From Sphagnum magellanicum (taxonomy: Eukaryota; Streptophyta; Sphagnopsida; Sphagnales; Sphagnaceae): 64,000 bases of DNA. Numbering within the stretch: position 1 is the stretch's first letter; each line of letters opens with the position of its first letter. Made by a program: the position numbers and the translations under genes. The stretch covers positions 5,830,501 to 5,894,500 of the forward strand of contig CM038925.1 of the NCBI GenBank assembly GCA_021904315.1. The letters run 5' to 3'. Under the pieces are notes generated by a model. The model was given only the letters and a program-made list of their open reading frames with translations, had not been told where the DNA came from and did no database searches. Positions 25,376 through 37,789 of this stretch are shown here, one piece after another.

Positions 25376-28165
25376 TGTTTTGTGTTGTTCAAGGATGTTA
25401 TTTGTTGGTGAACATTGGTGGCATTAAAGTAAAAAAATTGAAAGAGGGAAAATACACCATTAATTTTTTTAAACAATAAAAAAATTATTTATATTTATTT
25501 TTTTACTTGAAAAAATCAATAAATGATTGAAGGATTGAATTTTTTTTTTGTGAATAATTAATCACATTTAAATTCAATTTGTAAGTTGTTTTGAAGGAGG
25601 GTATCTATCAAGCTTTATGTTTTGCAAAGTTTAGCAATGTTGTTTACTAATGTTCGTGGCAGGGGTGAATTTTATTAGTGATGTTGCCATGATTTTAGAT
25701 CTTTTCAAGGAATTATAGTTGAAACAAAGCAAAGTTATGGTAAAAATGATTTTAGATAAAAGCAAACACTTGAATTTTTTTTATAACAAAAGTGATGAAT
25801 TTTGATACATGAATGTTGTGATATGAATAATCCATCACATTTTACCTATCAATGCCATGAGTAGATCCTTGGTTTTTTAAAAGTTTGAAAACATGTATTT
25901 ATTGTAAAATTATAATAGCCATTGAATTATGAATTTCAATTTGTAAAAGTATTACCAATTGTAACATCCCTTATAAAAAAAAAAGCAACTTGAATCATGG
26001 TACATTTGTTTTCTATGCATAATGTCATCAAAATTTTATTTTCATTCTTCATTTAATTTTTAATTAAATTATAATATTCAGCTTTTTCCATTATCATTTT
26101 CTGATGTTTGTGAGTTTTCATTTATCTCATTATGCAATTGAATCAATCACAAAGTCAAATTGTAAAACATATTGTTCAATATTGATTGTGTTTATTATGG
26201 GAATCGTAGACATGAGTCATTTGTTTCATAATGTATGTTGTCATTCCAAGTATTAGTTAGATGTGATGCTTTTGATTTTGAATCAATGGAGCCATCTATT
26301 TATTTTTATTTAAATATGAATTTTTTGTAGTTAAAAATAAGTTTAATCTTATAACTTCCACCATGCAATTGACAACTTTATGCATCATGCCATGTGACAT
26401 TATTTCCAAGTTATGAATTTTCTTAAGTCTTTAAATGGTGAATATAATAGGAGTTGTTATTTAAACCAATTTTGAATGTCTTTATATTTATTATAATTTA
26501 CAAACCTAATAATTTGAGGTTTGCAACATTTTGAGTTTTTTTTAATGTTATAAAAAGAAATAAGCTTTGATAATGATTATGATTCAAAATGACTACAATG
26601 ATTAGTATTTGTCTATGATTGATAAACACATTATATTAATTGAAATTGATTTAATGTAACTTGTGGTTTTAACACAAACACACATTCCTCCAAATGAAAA
26701 TAATTGATGAATTTAAATGTTTAAGATGAATGATATAATGGCAAAGAAAACCCAACCATTTGTTGAGCATTAAAAAAAACATTATCCAATTTTGAATTTT
26801 TATATTTACATTTGTTTTATTTGTAAGGTGTTTTTATATGATAGAATGTGATTATAACGTTATTAATTTATATATTTTTGTCATATATGAAATATTATAT
26901 GTTTTAGCCGCATATGGGTTTTAAATAAATTGAATATTTATATTTGTAAACCATAAATGAATAGCACATATATAAAATGCATTATTTTTTATGTTTATAA
27001 GATTTTTTTTAAAAAAATTTGTTTTGTTAATTTGTTCCTCAAACTTGATATTTGTGTATTTTCATCCATGTTTAGATTATATATATATTCCTTGTGCATG
27101 CAAACATTATTTTCAAAATGAATAATTCCAATTCATTTATAAAGGTTTTAAGATTTTTGTTCCATGCATGGCCGGAAGCAATAGGTAATGAAATCCACAT
27201 TCCAATTTAAAAGAAGCAAATGAATTGTGTAAGCTTTCAAAATCACAATAACCTAAATATGATTTGAAAATATTATCCAAATTTGGTTTATCTCGTACTT
27301 GAGAATCTTTTAAAGTTATACCACATTATTTTCCTTTCCATATTTGCACCCAAACCATACTTATGGTCTTTTTGGATATAAACTTTAGCATCCTTTAAAA
27401 AAAGTTTGAAAATCCTCATATTTATGAAGTTATTCCCATTGAGCTATTTTTTATATGAAAAATGTTCAAAAGATTATTGAGGTTGGCCATAAAATTGGGT
27501 TGGAATTCCTTTGAATGTTTGTTTTGAAATAAACCTAAAAAATGAAAGTTTTGACATAGGGCAATAAAATATATAGTGTTTTTATAATCCATTATTTTTG
27601 GAATGCCCAAAAATTACGTGTTGATGTATGATGTTTTTTTTCACCTTCAAAATTAGAATTGTTGGATGATGAATTATCATAATGATGATTTTGAAATTTT
27701 TAATTTATATGCAAAGTAAACAAAGTTGTGGACATTGATGGTGAATGGTAACATTCAAATTTTTGTATATTGAAATTTCAATTAAATTTCATAAAATAAA
27801 TATCACCGTATTTAGATGAACATTTTTTTACATATAAGGTGATTTGTATTCAAAATGTCATTTAAAGAACACACATATTGTTGCTTCATCACGTGATAAA
27901 TGTGATAATATTAATTGAGTTTGATCCACATTTGCAAGAACATTAATAACACTACCATGCATTTTATATTGTCCATAGCCATAAAATTTATCAGCATATT
28001 GAATCAATTCAAAATGTTGAAAGTTGTAACCCATATGTAAAAGGACAAATTAAAATTTTATTTTGCATTGAAACATTATGTATTTTGATATTTTATTCCA
28101 AATGTAAATTGACCTTTGTAAATATTATGTTATGCAAAATTTATAGTGAAATCTCTTCACAAATT
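25376..28165. other. AT-rich desert, no gene seen
   Basis: Very AT-rich. Open frames are short and compositionally biased. No RNA gene, transposon domain or splice-consistent exon chain was recognised. Confidence 0.5.
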
Positions 28166-28340
28166 GCCCCCCTATCCCCACACACACATACACAAAGTGA
28201 ATGTTTCTCCACTAAGTGGTCACTTAGTTATCCACTAGGTGCCCCCCTATCCCCACACACACACACATACATCCCACACATTCACACATACACAAAGTGA
28301 TTGTTTCTCCACTAAGTGGTCACTTAGTTATCCACTAGGT
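28166..28340. repeat. Tandem duplication with CA microsatellite and hairpin core
   Basis: Copy 1 (28166-28240) and copy 2 (28241-28340) both begin GCCCCCCTATCCCCACAC and end with CCACTAAGTGGTCACTTAG followed by TTATCCACTAGGT. Copy 2 is longer because its (CA)n/CACACAT stretch has expanded by about 25 bp. The CCACTAAGTGG core is self-complementary. Confidence 0.9.
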
Positions 28341-30229
28341 CATCATTTTGTTCTCTCCTCCCCCAAGGAAAAGGGGAATAAGGTATTTCAATTCTATTTT
28401 GTGCAAGGTTTTGCAATAGGATTGGGCGGTTATCCAATCATCCACCCACAAGGAAAAAATGAACCATTTGATTCTATTATTGTTGTGTAATTAAAGAAGA
28501 TGGTTTCAAATGTTTTTCATCCATAAACTTGCTAAAAATTATGTAGTGTTGTGCTATCAAAAAATAGTTGACTTTGGAGGTTTTTGCAACACTATTGATT
28601 TTTAAACCTTTGCACATTGGCCTCCATTCTAAAGCTTCAAAGTTGTTCATACCGTAGTACACAAATGATTTTGGCATAAATTAAATTATTTTTTATTTGT
28701 GTCAAAATTTTAATAATTATTATAAATTAAAATTCCATTGTATTTGATTGTCAGGTTTGAATTTCAAGCCTTCCAATCCTTGTTGTTGAGAATGTGTTAG
28801 TTTGGACACACTTAGATTGTCCCACAAAGGCATGTTTATTAATTTTTATAAACATCACCTACCAAAAATTTCAGAATTAAAAAGTTAATTGTCAAATTTA
28901 AGTTTTGAGATTTAATTAATTATTCAGCAATTTGTTGCCAAATCTGTTTGGGTATTACAATACTATGTTTTGAAATCGCTACTTATGGCAAGGATATTTT
29001 CGTCAAATTCCCCTTTTCAATCTACAACCTACAATTGTTTTTCACCCTTGTTATCCCTTTCTCCTCTCACATCAATAACAATGACTGCAATGTTAATTGA
29101 GGTTTAACTTTAAAGATAATTTATGAATTCCCTCATGAAATCTATGTGGAAAACATGGGAACCCATTTAGGTTAGGAGCTTGGAATTGGTGAAACAACAA
29201 TCCTTGACTCAATTGTGATGATAATATGCTTATCACCTTTCTCACAACCCCTCTTGGATTTTGATTTAATGTCAAATTTTCCACCTTCACTTACATGTCA
29301 TTGTGCAAAAAACTACTCATGCATTTCTATGTGAAATGATTTCAGCTTTAAGGATTATGGTCAAAGTTACCTTATTCTACAAATCACAATGCATGTGTAA
29401 CCTAAATCTTATATAATCATATTCAAATTTTGATCAAAGGTGCCATACTTGTTGAAAATTTTTACTTCAAATGCAACATCTTTAATCCCAAACTCCAAAT
29501 CATTTGCAAAAACAAGTATTTTACTCTCTTTCATTATAATAGTTGACATTGTCCCAAAAAAAAAAAAAAAAACTTATCATAATGAATTTGGCAATAAATA
29601 AATGCAATGTAATAAAACAAATGCATTTGAAAACACACACATTTACAAAGGCACACATTCACAAAAACAACCCCAAAAAAATCCAAAATAAGATATTAAA
29701 GCAACCATTGTTTGCATTATATTGAAAAGGAAAAAACAACAAACTTTCAATGTTTTATACCAAAGTTTGGGACAAAACATGTAAACCATAAATACTTAAC
29801 CATTGTTTAATTTTTTTTGCCTAGCTTTGATTATCTTTTAAACTTAAGTGCAAAGAACCTTATTCATAACCCAATGGTTGAACAATGATTCATCAAAATA
29901 ATATTAACCATGTTGTCCCATGGTGGGTTTTGGAGATTCACCTTTTTTCACACCCAAACCTTAAACCAATATAGTTTTTAATAGAAATAGAAGTAGTTCC
30001 AAAATGCCTTGATTTCAAGTTTGGGATGAAACACCTAAACCTTAAACATTTGATTAATAATTCTAATTTTTAAAAACATTCATTTCATTTTTCTTTTCAC
30101 ATAAATATATTATACACCAATTTTTTTGCTATTTGAACAATTTTTTGGGTTAACTTAAAACTTGAAATTTCATTAGATTTTAATTACTTTTGGTTTCATG
30201 TGTTTAGTTGAAAATTATATTGAAATGAA
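28341..30229. other. AT-rich intergenic DNA
   Basis: No supported gene. Several poly-A tracts occur, for example around 29557-29572, and short TTTATT runs lie near the right end. Confidence 0.5.
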
Positions 30230-31120
30230 TGGTACCCAAATTTTCCTTCTCAAGGATTTATTTATTTATTTATTTATTTGGGTCATGGAAAAAAATGTTT
30301 CCATTTTCTCCCATTTGATCAATTATTTGTTCCCCATGGATATGATAATAAGGTAGTTGCTTGATTTCTTTTTACTACCAATGTTGAAAAAATAATAATT
30401 TCAATTTCTTTTCATAAAATTAGGTAGTCACTTGGTTCTCCTCTCTTAAGGAAAAGAGAATGGCGTGTTTGCTAGATTCTCTTTATTACTAATGTTCAGA
30501 AACAAATAAAATTGATTTTTTCCCATAGAATTGAACGGCCGTCGAGTTTTCCTTTTTTCGCAAACAAGATAATTGGGTGGTTGCTTGATTTTCATTACTA
30601 TTAATGTTTGAACAAAAAATTGTTTCATTTTCTTTTCATAGAATCAAGCAACCACCTAATTTTTCTCTTAAGGAGAACAAAATCAAATGGCCATTCGATT
30701 ATATTTATCATGAATGCCCCCCAAAAAAACAACCTTGTTTAATTTTCTTTTCATAGAATCAGGTGGCTACTTGCTTTTAAACTCTCAAGGAGGGGAGAAT
30801 TGCATGGTCAATAAAAAAACAAAAATGTTTCATTTTTTTTCATAGAATTGGGTGGTTGCCCAATTTCTCCCTTTTTCAAGGAGAAGAGAATCAAGTGGTC
30901 ACCTAGTTTTCTTTATTATCAATGCCAATAAAATAAAATGGAAATGTTTCATTTTTTCTGCATAAATTTAGGTGGTTATTTAGTTGTCTTTTCAGCAAAA
31001 GACAATTGGGTGGTTGTCTAGTATTGTACAATGCCAATGCTCAAAAAAGAAAAAGAGAGAAATGAAAATATGCTTGTTTTCTTCCCAATAGAATTGAGTA
31101 GTTGTTCAATGTTATTTTCC
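30230..31120. repeat. Second degenerate tandem array, about 100-125 bp period
   Basis: Repeated words TTTCATTTTCTTTTCATAGAAT, GGTGGTTGCTTGATTT and (AAGGA)GAAGAGAAT recur in the same order at about 30290, 30390, 30505, 30620, 30735, 30830, 30945 and 31065. Each unit includes a 'TTACTACCAATGTT'-like segment. Units are heavily diverged and of uneven length. Unrelated in sequence to the 24.3-kb array. Confidence 0.7.
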
Positions 31121-32577
31121 CAAATAAAATTTTAATAAACACTCTTAACAACAATCAAAGTATGTGAATTACATATGAAAAAAAAATTAACATGTGTAAA
31201 AGACATGTGTAAAATATACTAAAAAGTAACAAAATCTATTTTAGAGTTGAAATATTGTTTGAAATGAAGTTTATTTGAAACAACAAATGGGCAGGGGAAA
31301 AGAAAAGAAAATTTGTGAAAAAAATTATGTAGAAAAATGAACAAGTTTTATGTTTATAATTTTTGAAAATTCAACTTTAGATATGTGATAAAAACATTGT
31401 TGCTTTTGAGAACAACTTGAAAAAGTTGAAAGGTGGATGTTTAAGGGAGAATAATGAATGCATTTTTTGTTTCACTTCTTTTCTAAAGGGATAATTTCTT
31501 ATTTCTTGCATTGAATAACAAGGGGAAAAAAGGGTGTTGAAATTATTTAATTTTTTCTCCTTACTAGAAGAGTTATTTCTTTTAAGGGATGAGGGTTTGT
31601 TTGAAAAGATGGAGTTTGTGAAGGAATATTTTGTAAGGAGGCATATTGTAGTTAAAATATAATATGTTAACATGAGATGCCTAAGAAAAGATATTGTTTT
31701 TTTTTTCCCTTTTCTTCCAAAGTTTTTAAGGGGATACTTCTTGAAGAGGCATGCAATCATTAAAAAGATTTTAAATATTTTGATATGATTTACTTTTATC
31801 ATTTGGAAATTTTGATTGATATTGAAAGATGAAAATGGAGCAAGAAACAAAGAAGTTTTAACTATTTGAAACTCATTTATAAATAAAAGAAATGAATAAG
31901 TTGTCATTAGATATACCAATTTTTTTTAATTACTATTTTTGAAAATAACCTCAAGTTTGTTATTAGGTATATTAGTTTTTCATAGAAATGCAAATGATCA
32001 TATCTAAGTTTGTTATTAAATATATTGAATTTATATAAAAACTATCAAATTTGGTCTCACACCCCTTAAAAATAGCCAAACCCTCACCACCCCGCCCCCC
32101 AAGAAACCCTTTTGGAATGAAAAAAAACACACATTCCTAACCCATCCCATCCCAAAAAAACCCACCTTTGGAATGATTATTAAAGAGTTATTAGGGAGTT
32201 TTCAATTTCACCATGGAACCCAATTTGTAAGAAACAAGTCCTATATCTAGGAAAATAGGTTTTAAAAAAAGGTGAATATTTATTAAGTATTAAGTTAATG
32301 GTTTATACTTCATACATAGGAAGGGGTTGTTTCTACTACCTACTAAAATGTTAAGTTGCCCTAGGTGTAAAAAAGAGTTCCAATATTTGTGCCTCCTAGC
32401 TCAAATTATTTTTCACAAAGAAGTGTGTTGTCAAAGCACACTTTCAACAAATAGAAGTAATAAGAGTTATTTAACAACTTAAGCTTAAGAAATTAACTTT
32501 TACCTCTATTTTGTTGAAAGGTCCTCAATCCTCTTCCCTCCTCACCTTCAAGCCTCACCTTCAAGGCTTGGTTGTAT
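31121..32577. other. AT-rich intergenic DNA
   Basis: No supported gene. The 180-codon minus-strand frame at 31377-31919 is rich in Phe, Lys, Asn, Ile and Leu as expected from AT-rich chance sequence, and has no recognisable motif. Confidence 0.5.
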
Positions 32578-33112
32578 CAAGGACTTAGTTGATAAATGGA
32601 TTGCATTTAGATTATTAATATTAACCCAAGGAGTTCATTGATAAATGGATTGCACTTAGGTTATTGATGTTAACTCGAGGATTTAGTTGATAAATGGATT
32701 GCATTTAGGGTATTAATATTAGCCCAAGGAGTTCATTGATAAACGGATTGCACTTAGATTATTAATATTAACCCAAGGAGTTCATTGATAAATGGATTTG
32801 CACTTAGGTTATTAGTATTAACCTAAGGAGTTACTTGATAAATGGATTGCACTTAGGTTATTAATATAAACCCAAGGAGTTACTTGATAAGTGGATTGCA
32901 CTTAGGTTATTACTATTAACCCAAGGAGTTACTTGATAAATGGATTGCACTTAGGTTATTGATATTAACCCAAGGAGTTCATTGATAAATGGATTGCACT
33001 TAGGTTATTGATATTAACCCAAGGACTTAGTTGATAAATGGATTGCACTTAGGTTCTTAATATTAACCCAAGGAGTTAGTTGATTAATGGATTGCACTTA
33101 GGTTCTTAATAT
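32578..33112. repeat. Homogeneous 49-bp minisatellite, 11 units
   Basis: GATAAATGGATTGCACTTAG marks unit starts at 32591, 32640, 32689, 32738, 32787, 32837, 32886, 32935, 32984, 33033 and 33082 (variant GATTAATGG). The period is exactly 49 bp except for one 50-bp unit with an extra T. Units also contain TTATTAATATTAACCCAAGG. Low divergence shows it is recent or still being homogenised, unlike the older arrays at 24.3 and 30.2 kb. Confidence 0.97.
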
Positions 33113-33115
33113 TAG

Positions 33116-33302
33116 GGTTTGGTAGACTTCCTCCTGCTATTTTGACTGAGGGACAATTAGATTTTCTAGGTTTTCACCCAGAGGGACATATTAATGCAAA
33201 CTACTCATTACTTTACACAACAATGGCATCATATTATCACCAGGGACTGATGATGCAAAGAGGTAGTAGTAGTAGCAATGAAGGTAGTATGCTTTTATAT
33301 AT
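33116..33302 (+). pseudogene. Exon-like ORF of unknown family next to the minisatellite
   Basis: Directly after the minisatellite an ATTAG acceptor (33114-33115) opens a frame reading FGRLPPAILTEGQLDF, then GFHPEGHINANYSLL, MASYYHQGLMMQRGSSSS. Candidate donors lie at 33284 (AAG/GTAGTA) and 33303 (AT/GTAAGG). The composition is unlike the surrounding AT-rich DNA. Entry phase 1 matches the exit phase of the exon-like pair at 20.8-21.05 kb, so one long gene is conceivable but unproven. I do not recognise the protein. It could also be a captured exon or pseudogene fragment. Confidence 0.35.
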
Positions 33303-33723
33303 GTAAGGTAGTTAAAGAATAGCTGACCTTATTATTTATTGCACATTTAAGAACACATTTATATAAAAAATAATAATCTCCTGATATTAGATCTCTTTAT
33401 TGCTACATAAGAGATTTGGTATGTAGTAATAAGTAGTAGCACTTATCCTATGTAAAAAGGCCACATAACCCAATTTTCAGAATTTGCCCCCCCCAAAAAA
33501 AAAAAAAAAAAAGAAAAAAGAAAAAAGGATGATTTTTGTGTGAAAATTTGTGACCTACAACTAATTAATTCATATAATTTGAGTTTAGATATATTATTAT
33601 ATATAATAATTATATAATACATTATTATTATATAGATTATTATATGTAATAATTATATCCATTTAGCTCACAAAAATTGCACACTTCATTACACATAAGG
33701 AACTCCCCCATAATTGTTACGCT

Positions 33724-34034
33724 TGTGATGATACCCGAGGGTATCAGGTGGGTACCCATCAGGTATCATCACAGGCTTTTTTTTTAATTAAAAAGAAAAG
33801 CATGCATGCATGCATGCAAAAACCCTAAACCCTAAACCTTCACTTGCAGAATATACCCGTCTCCTTACCTGCCCGAGGGGGGGGGAGATGATACCTGAGG
33901 GTATCAGGTGGATACCCATCAGGTATCATCACAGGATTTTTTTTTATTAAAAAAAAAAAAAACCATGCATCCATGCAAAAACCCTAAACCCTAAGCCTTC
34001 ACTTGTGGGATATACCCGTCTGCTTACCTGCCCG
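33724..34034. repeat. 160-bp tandem duplication carrying a nested inverted repeat
   Basis: Copies at 33727-33875 and 33887-34034 share GATGATACC...GGTATCATCACAGG, an A/T tract, CATGCATGCAAAAACCCTAA and ATATACCCGTCT/CTTACCTGCCCG. Copy 1 is bounded by a perfect 12-bp inverted repeat, TGTGATGATACC (33724-33735) and GGTATCATCACA (33762-33773), with inner GGTATC/GGTACC words able to form alternative stems. Copy 2 keeps the shorter GATGATACC/GGTATCATC arms. Each copy has a CCCTAAACCC motif. Copy 1 has CACTTGCAG, which copy 2 lacks. Confidence 0.9.
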
Positions 34035-36225
34035 GATGGTTAAACTTGTGTTGGGTACGGGCAATATGGAGAGTCTTCTTTTACCGGCAGAGGTCAGTAA
34101 GGAGTGGGTAAACTAACCACACACTTGCACAGAAAACTGAAACCTGTGTTAACTGCAGTAAAGTTTTTAGTTGCTAATTTATTTTGGTAGGCTGCCCAAT
34201 TCATGATTAGGTTCTAGCGACTCACCACAGCAATTTTTTTTTGGCTATATATATATATATCCAAAATGCTATATTCCAAATAAAAGTGAAAAAATGTGTT
34301 TTTTTTTGAGATTTTCAAAAGCCAAAACTTGACCAACATTTAAAGCAATTTTGCCAGATTTCTATACATGGTTTGAGTAGGTACCTTCATTATTTTAATA
34401 GGTTTAATATCAAATTGTAAATTATTTTTATTTTTATTTTCTTATTGCCAAAACATGAATAACAATAAAAAAAATAAAATTATTAGGCACCTTGTTGCCA
34501 GTCTAGGTCTTATGGTAATCTCCATCTTTTCTTTGTAAGATTAGGGTACAAGTAATTAGGTTTAAGAAGTTCAAGCCATTTGCAAATAGACGGAACAAAA
34601 TATAGAGGCCAATAATGCATGTAGATGAAATTTAAAAAAACTAAAAAATCTATGAATGTGTTAAATTATTGTTTCCCAATTTTTTATTATTTTTAATTTA
34701 TTCTTTTCTTTGTCCAAAATTATTTTTCAAAATAAAAAAATTATTCAACAATGATTTGCCAAACTTGCAACATATTTATTATACTAGCCATGGTTAACAA
34801 TAGACCATAGTATAGTATAGTATAGTAAATAGTATAGGGGCAGCTTTTGCACATCTCTTGTGAAGATTAAATTAATTTTTGAAGATTCCATTTCAAAAAA
34901 TAACATTCCAAAATATTTCAATATCTTAAGAAAAAAAAAAGAAGACTAGATACCATTTTCATTGGAAAAAAATATAAATATAAATGTAAATATATATATA
35001 TAAGGACATGCAAAATAAAGACCTAGAATTACAGCTAGAGTGTTGAATAATTATTTTATTTGAAGATACCATGACAAGAAATATAAATATTCCAAAACAT
35101 TCTAAATTTTCCTTCACACTGTTTTTTCTTTGGAAAAATAAAATAAAATAGTAAATAAATATATATATAAATGAGAGCATCAATTGTCGTCACCTTGCAT
35201 ATATATATTTTTTCTTTTTTTACAAAATAATTGGAATTGTTTCTTTTTCTATTGCAAATTCAACTAGTTTCACTAATGCTTTTTTTGGAAAAAAATCATG
35301 AAACTTTTTTAGATTGCAAATTTGTGGAGTTTTATTTATAAATAAATTGAAAAACGCCACGACATTTATGATGCACAAATTGAATCTTGTTTTTAGGTGG
35401 AATTCAAAAAGACACAAAGAAAAGGGGGTTTTTATTTATTTATTAATTAAAATAAAATAAAATTTTGGCACAAATGAAAAAGGGGTTTGATGAAATGTAG
35501 CACTTGGCCAATTTATTAATAATTAATTTTGCTTCATGATTGTGAAATAGGGCAAAGTAAGAAGGTAAGTACCTATATTTACAATGTTATAAACCATAGT
35601 ACCAACACACGAGTGTCGAATAATTAATTAGTTTTGAAATTCTCATTTCAACAAAAATTCAATATTTTTCCATCACCATTTCTTTTGCAATTTCAAATTT
35701 TAAAATAAAAATAAAATAAAATTTTGGGACTAATTTTTCCAACATCCCCAAAATAATATAATATAGTGTGGGGTGGGTGGTGCCAAATATTTTTTTTTCT
35801 TCTTTTTTTGAAAAAACCTAAAGCAAGCAAGAAGCTCATTTCCATGAGTTTTCCACCAAAATGTTTTTTTGAGGGTTAATTTTCCCTCAATTGTGAAAAA
35901 TTTCCTTAAAACTCAAAATTTTCAAGAAACACAAAAATCTTTAAAAAATTCAACATTTCCAAAAATAATTCAATTATCATTGAAATCTGAAATTGTATTA
36001 TTATTATGGTATTATTATTATTATTATTATTGTAGGCCGTTGTTTATGATTTGGAATGGGTTTAGTTTCTCTTCACTTTTTCTGTGGTTTGATGGATTTG
36101 ATTTTCTGGTACTTAGAAAGTTGCAGGTTACTGATATTATACATATTTATTTATTTTTATTTATTTATTTTTGGTTCTTGTTCTTGTTGCTGTTGCAACT
36201 TCTGTAAATAATCATTTTCCCTTTA
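34035..36225. other. AT-rich intergenic DNA upstream of the HNH-like gene
   Basis: No strongly supported gene. A short frame at 34037-34094 (MVKLVLGTGNMESLLLPAE, then GTCAGT) resembles an exon with a donor but stands alone. Microsatellites include (AT)n at about 34248-34260, (TATAG)n at about 34808-34830 and several (AT)n runs near 35.0-35.2 kb. Confidence 0.4.
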
Positions 36226-36253
36226 TTTAGTTATTTATTTTCCCATTTGGCTC

Positions 36254-36411
36254 TAGAAGAAGAAGAAAGAAAAAAGAAGAAGAAGAAGATGATGATGATG
36301 TTATTGTTGATGATGATGATGATGTAGTTGTTGTTGTTGATGATGTAGTCGTTGTTGTTGTTGATGATGATGTAGTTGTTGTTGTTGTTGTTGTTGATGA
36401 TGATGATGAGC
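36254..36411. repeat. Mixed trinucleotide repeat (GAA)n(GAT)n(GTT)n
   Basis: About 160 bp of interrupted AGA, GAT and GTT triplets, about 1.1 kb upstream of the HNH-like gene start. The long minus-strand 'proteins' of Ser, Thr or Asn runs in this interval are translations of the repeat and are not genes. Confidence 0.95.
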
Positions 36412-36840
36412 TTCTTCCCACTCTTTGTCATTGCCATCATCAGTTAGCAACAGCATCTTGGAGGATCCAAAATTCAAACTCTCTCTTGTTCTTCTTCTTC
36501 TCTAACAATTTCTGGTAAAGTGAATAAAGTTTCCACCAGTACAAGAAAAAGAAGGAAGGAAAATGTCTGGGTTTTTTTCTGTTTTTTTTTGCCCCAATTA
36601 TTATCTCTTCATTTATTTGTTTGTTTATTTGAAAGTTGAAAATTTTTGTTTGATGGGTTTTGTTTTTGTTGTTAACAATGAGATTTTTTGAAAAAGAAAA
36701 AAGAAAAAGTGCAAACAAACTTTTGAGTTGCCAAAACAAAAGATGATGAGGTGAGCTTGAACAGAAAGGTGGTGGATGATGATGGGTTGTAGTGTGTTTT
36801 GTGGGATTTTGAGTTTTCCTGAAGGAGCAGGAAAGAAAAG

Positions 36841-37019
36841 AGCTTGAAGAAGAAGAAGAAGATACAAGAAGATGGTGTTTGTATTTGATTTCTGGAGCTT
36901 GAAGAAGAAGAAGAGGAGAGAAGAAGATGGTGGTTGTATTTGATTTCTGGAGCTTGAAGAAGAAGAGGAGAGAAGAAGATGGTGGTTGTATTTGATTTCT
37001 GGAGCTTGAAGAAGAAGAA

Positions 37020-37050
<31 letters not shown>
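36841..37050. repeat. 57-60 bp minisatellite, about 3.3 copies, in the 5' region of the HNH-like gene
   Basis: The segment TTTGATTTCTGGAGCTTGAAG recurs at about 36886, 36940 and 36990, linked by AGAAGAAGATGGTGGTTGTA. The array ends in (GAT)n at 37020-37048. It probably lies in the promoter or 5' UTR of the gene starting at 37498. Confidence 0.9.
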
Positions 37051-37497
37051 CCAGTGCTTTGTTTTTTTGCGGGTTTTTGGTTTTCCAGGTTCTCTTTGCT
37101 CTCCACAAATGAATGAATAGCTGCTGGAACATGACCCCCTTCCTCCTCTTGACAAAAATCTCCTTGACAAAATTTGTGTGAGGTAGGTACTTCTCCTTCT
37201 TCTTCTACTATTACTACTACTAGTCTCTTCTGGTCTGTCTGTGGATTCCCATTCCCTCCTTTTCTGTTGTTCAAAACAAAAAAACTTTTGGTTTTTGGGA
37301 AGTGAAGATTTCCACAATGCTGATTGTTGTGGTTGTTGTTGCTGTGACTTTGAAGGTGTGATTTTGTTGGGTGGCGGCAGCAGCAGCTCTGCTCAGCTCA
37401 TGCTCGTTTGTTGTGGAGGAGCTGGGAGGCTTCTTGGGAAAGCAGCTGTTAAGAGAAGAGAAGCTGTAAAGAGAGAAGACTCAAGAGGGGCTGGAAA

Positions 37498-37758
37498 ATG
37501 TTGGCGACTCCTCTTCTGGTGTTGAGTGAGGAGGAGAGAGTGGTGGACCCGCAGCTCGGGTATCCTCTTGGCTACGCCAAGCTCTGTAGTCAGCAGGCTG
37601 CTGCTGCTGCTGCTCATGGACATGGACAGCAGCAGCAGGAAGAGGGTGGTGATAGTGTTGTGACCGTCTTCACAACACCATATTCTCGTGGACCACCCCA
37701 GCGTTTCCTCCCTTATTCTCCAGTCACCCAGAATGTGAGTTGTTGTTCTTGCTCCTGC

Positions 37759-37789
<31 letters not shown>

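Noticed and set aside
27422-27610. Minus-strand frame with a faint retrotransposon look (GIPKIMDYK, FHFLGLFQNK)
   Set aside because: No catalytic motif and no flanking domains in order; too weak to call.
31377-31919. Minus-strand frame of 180 codons
   Set aside because: Composition is what random AT-rich DNA gives (Phe, Leu, Ile, Asn, Lys); no motif and no splice-consistent neighbours.
32578-33112. Regular tandem array considered as CRISPR
   Set aside because: Unit is one contiguous 49-bp repeat without unique spacers, in a eukaryotic nuclear context.
36227-37317. Long minus-strand frames of 200-230 codons
   Set aside because: They translate GAA/GAT/GTT triplets and the 58-bp minisatellite; Ser, His, Ile or Asn runs in all three frames show repeat translation, not a gene.
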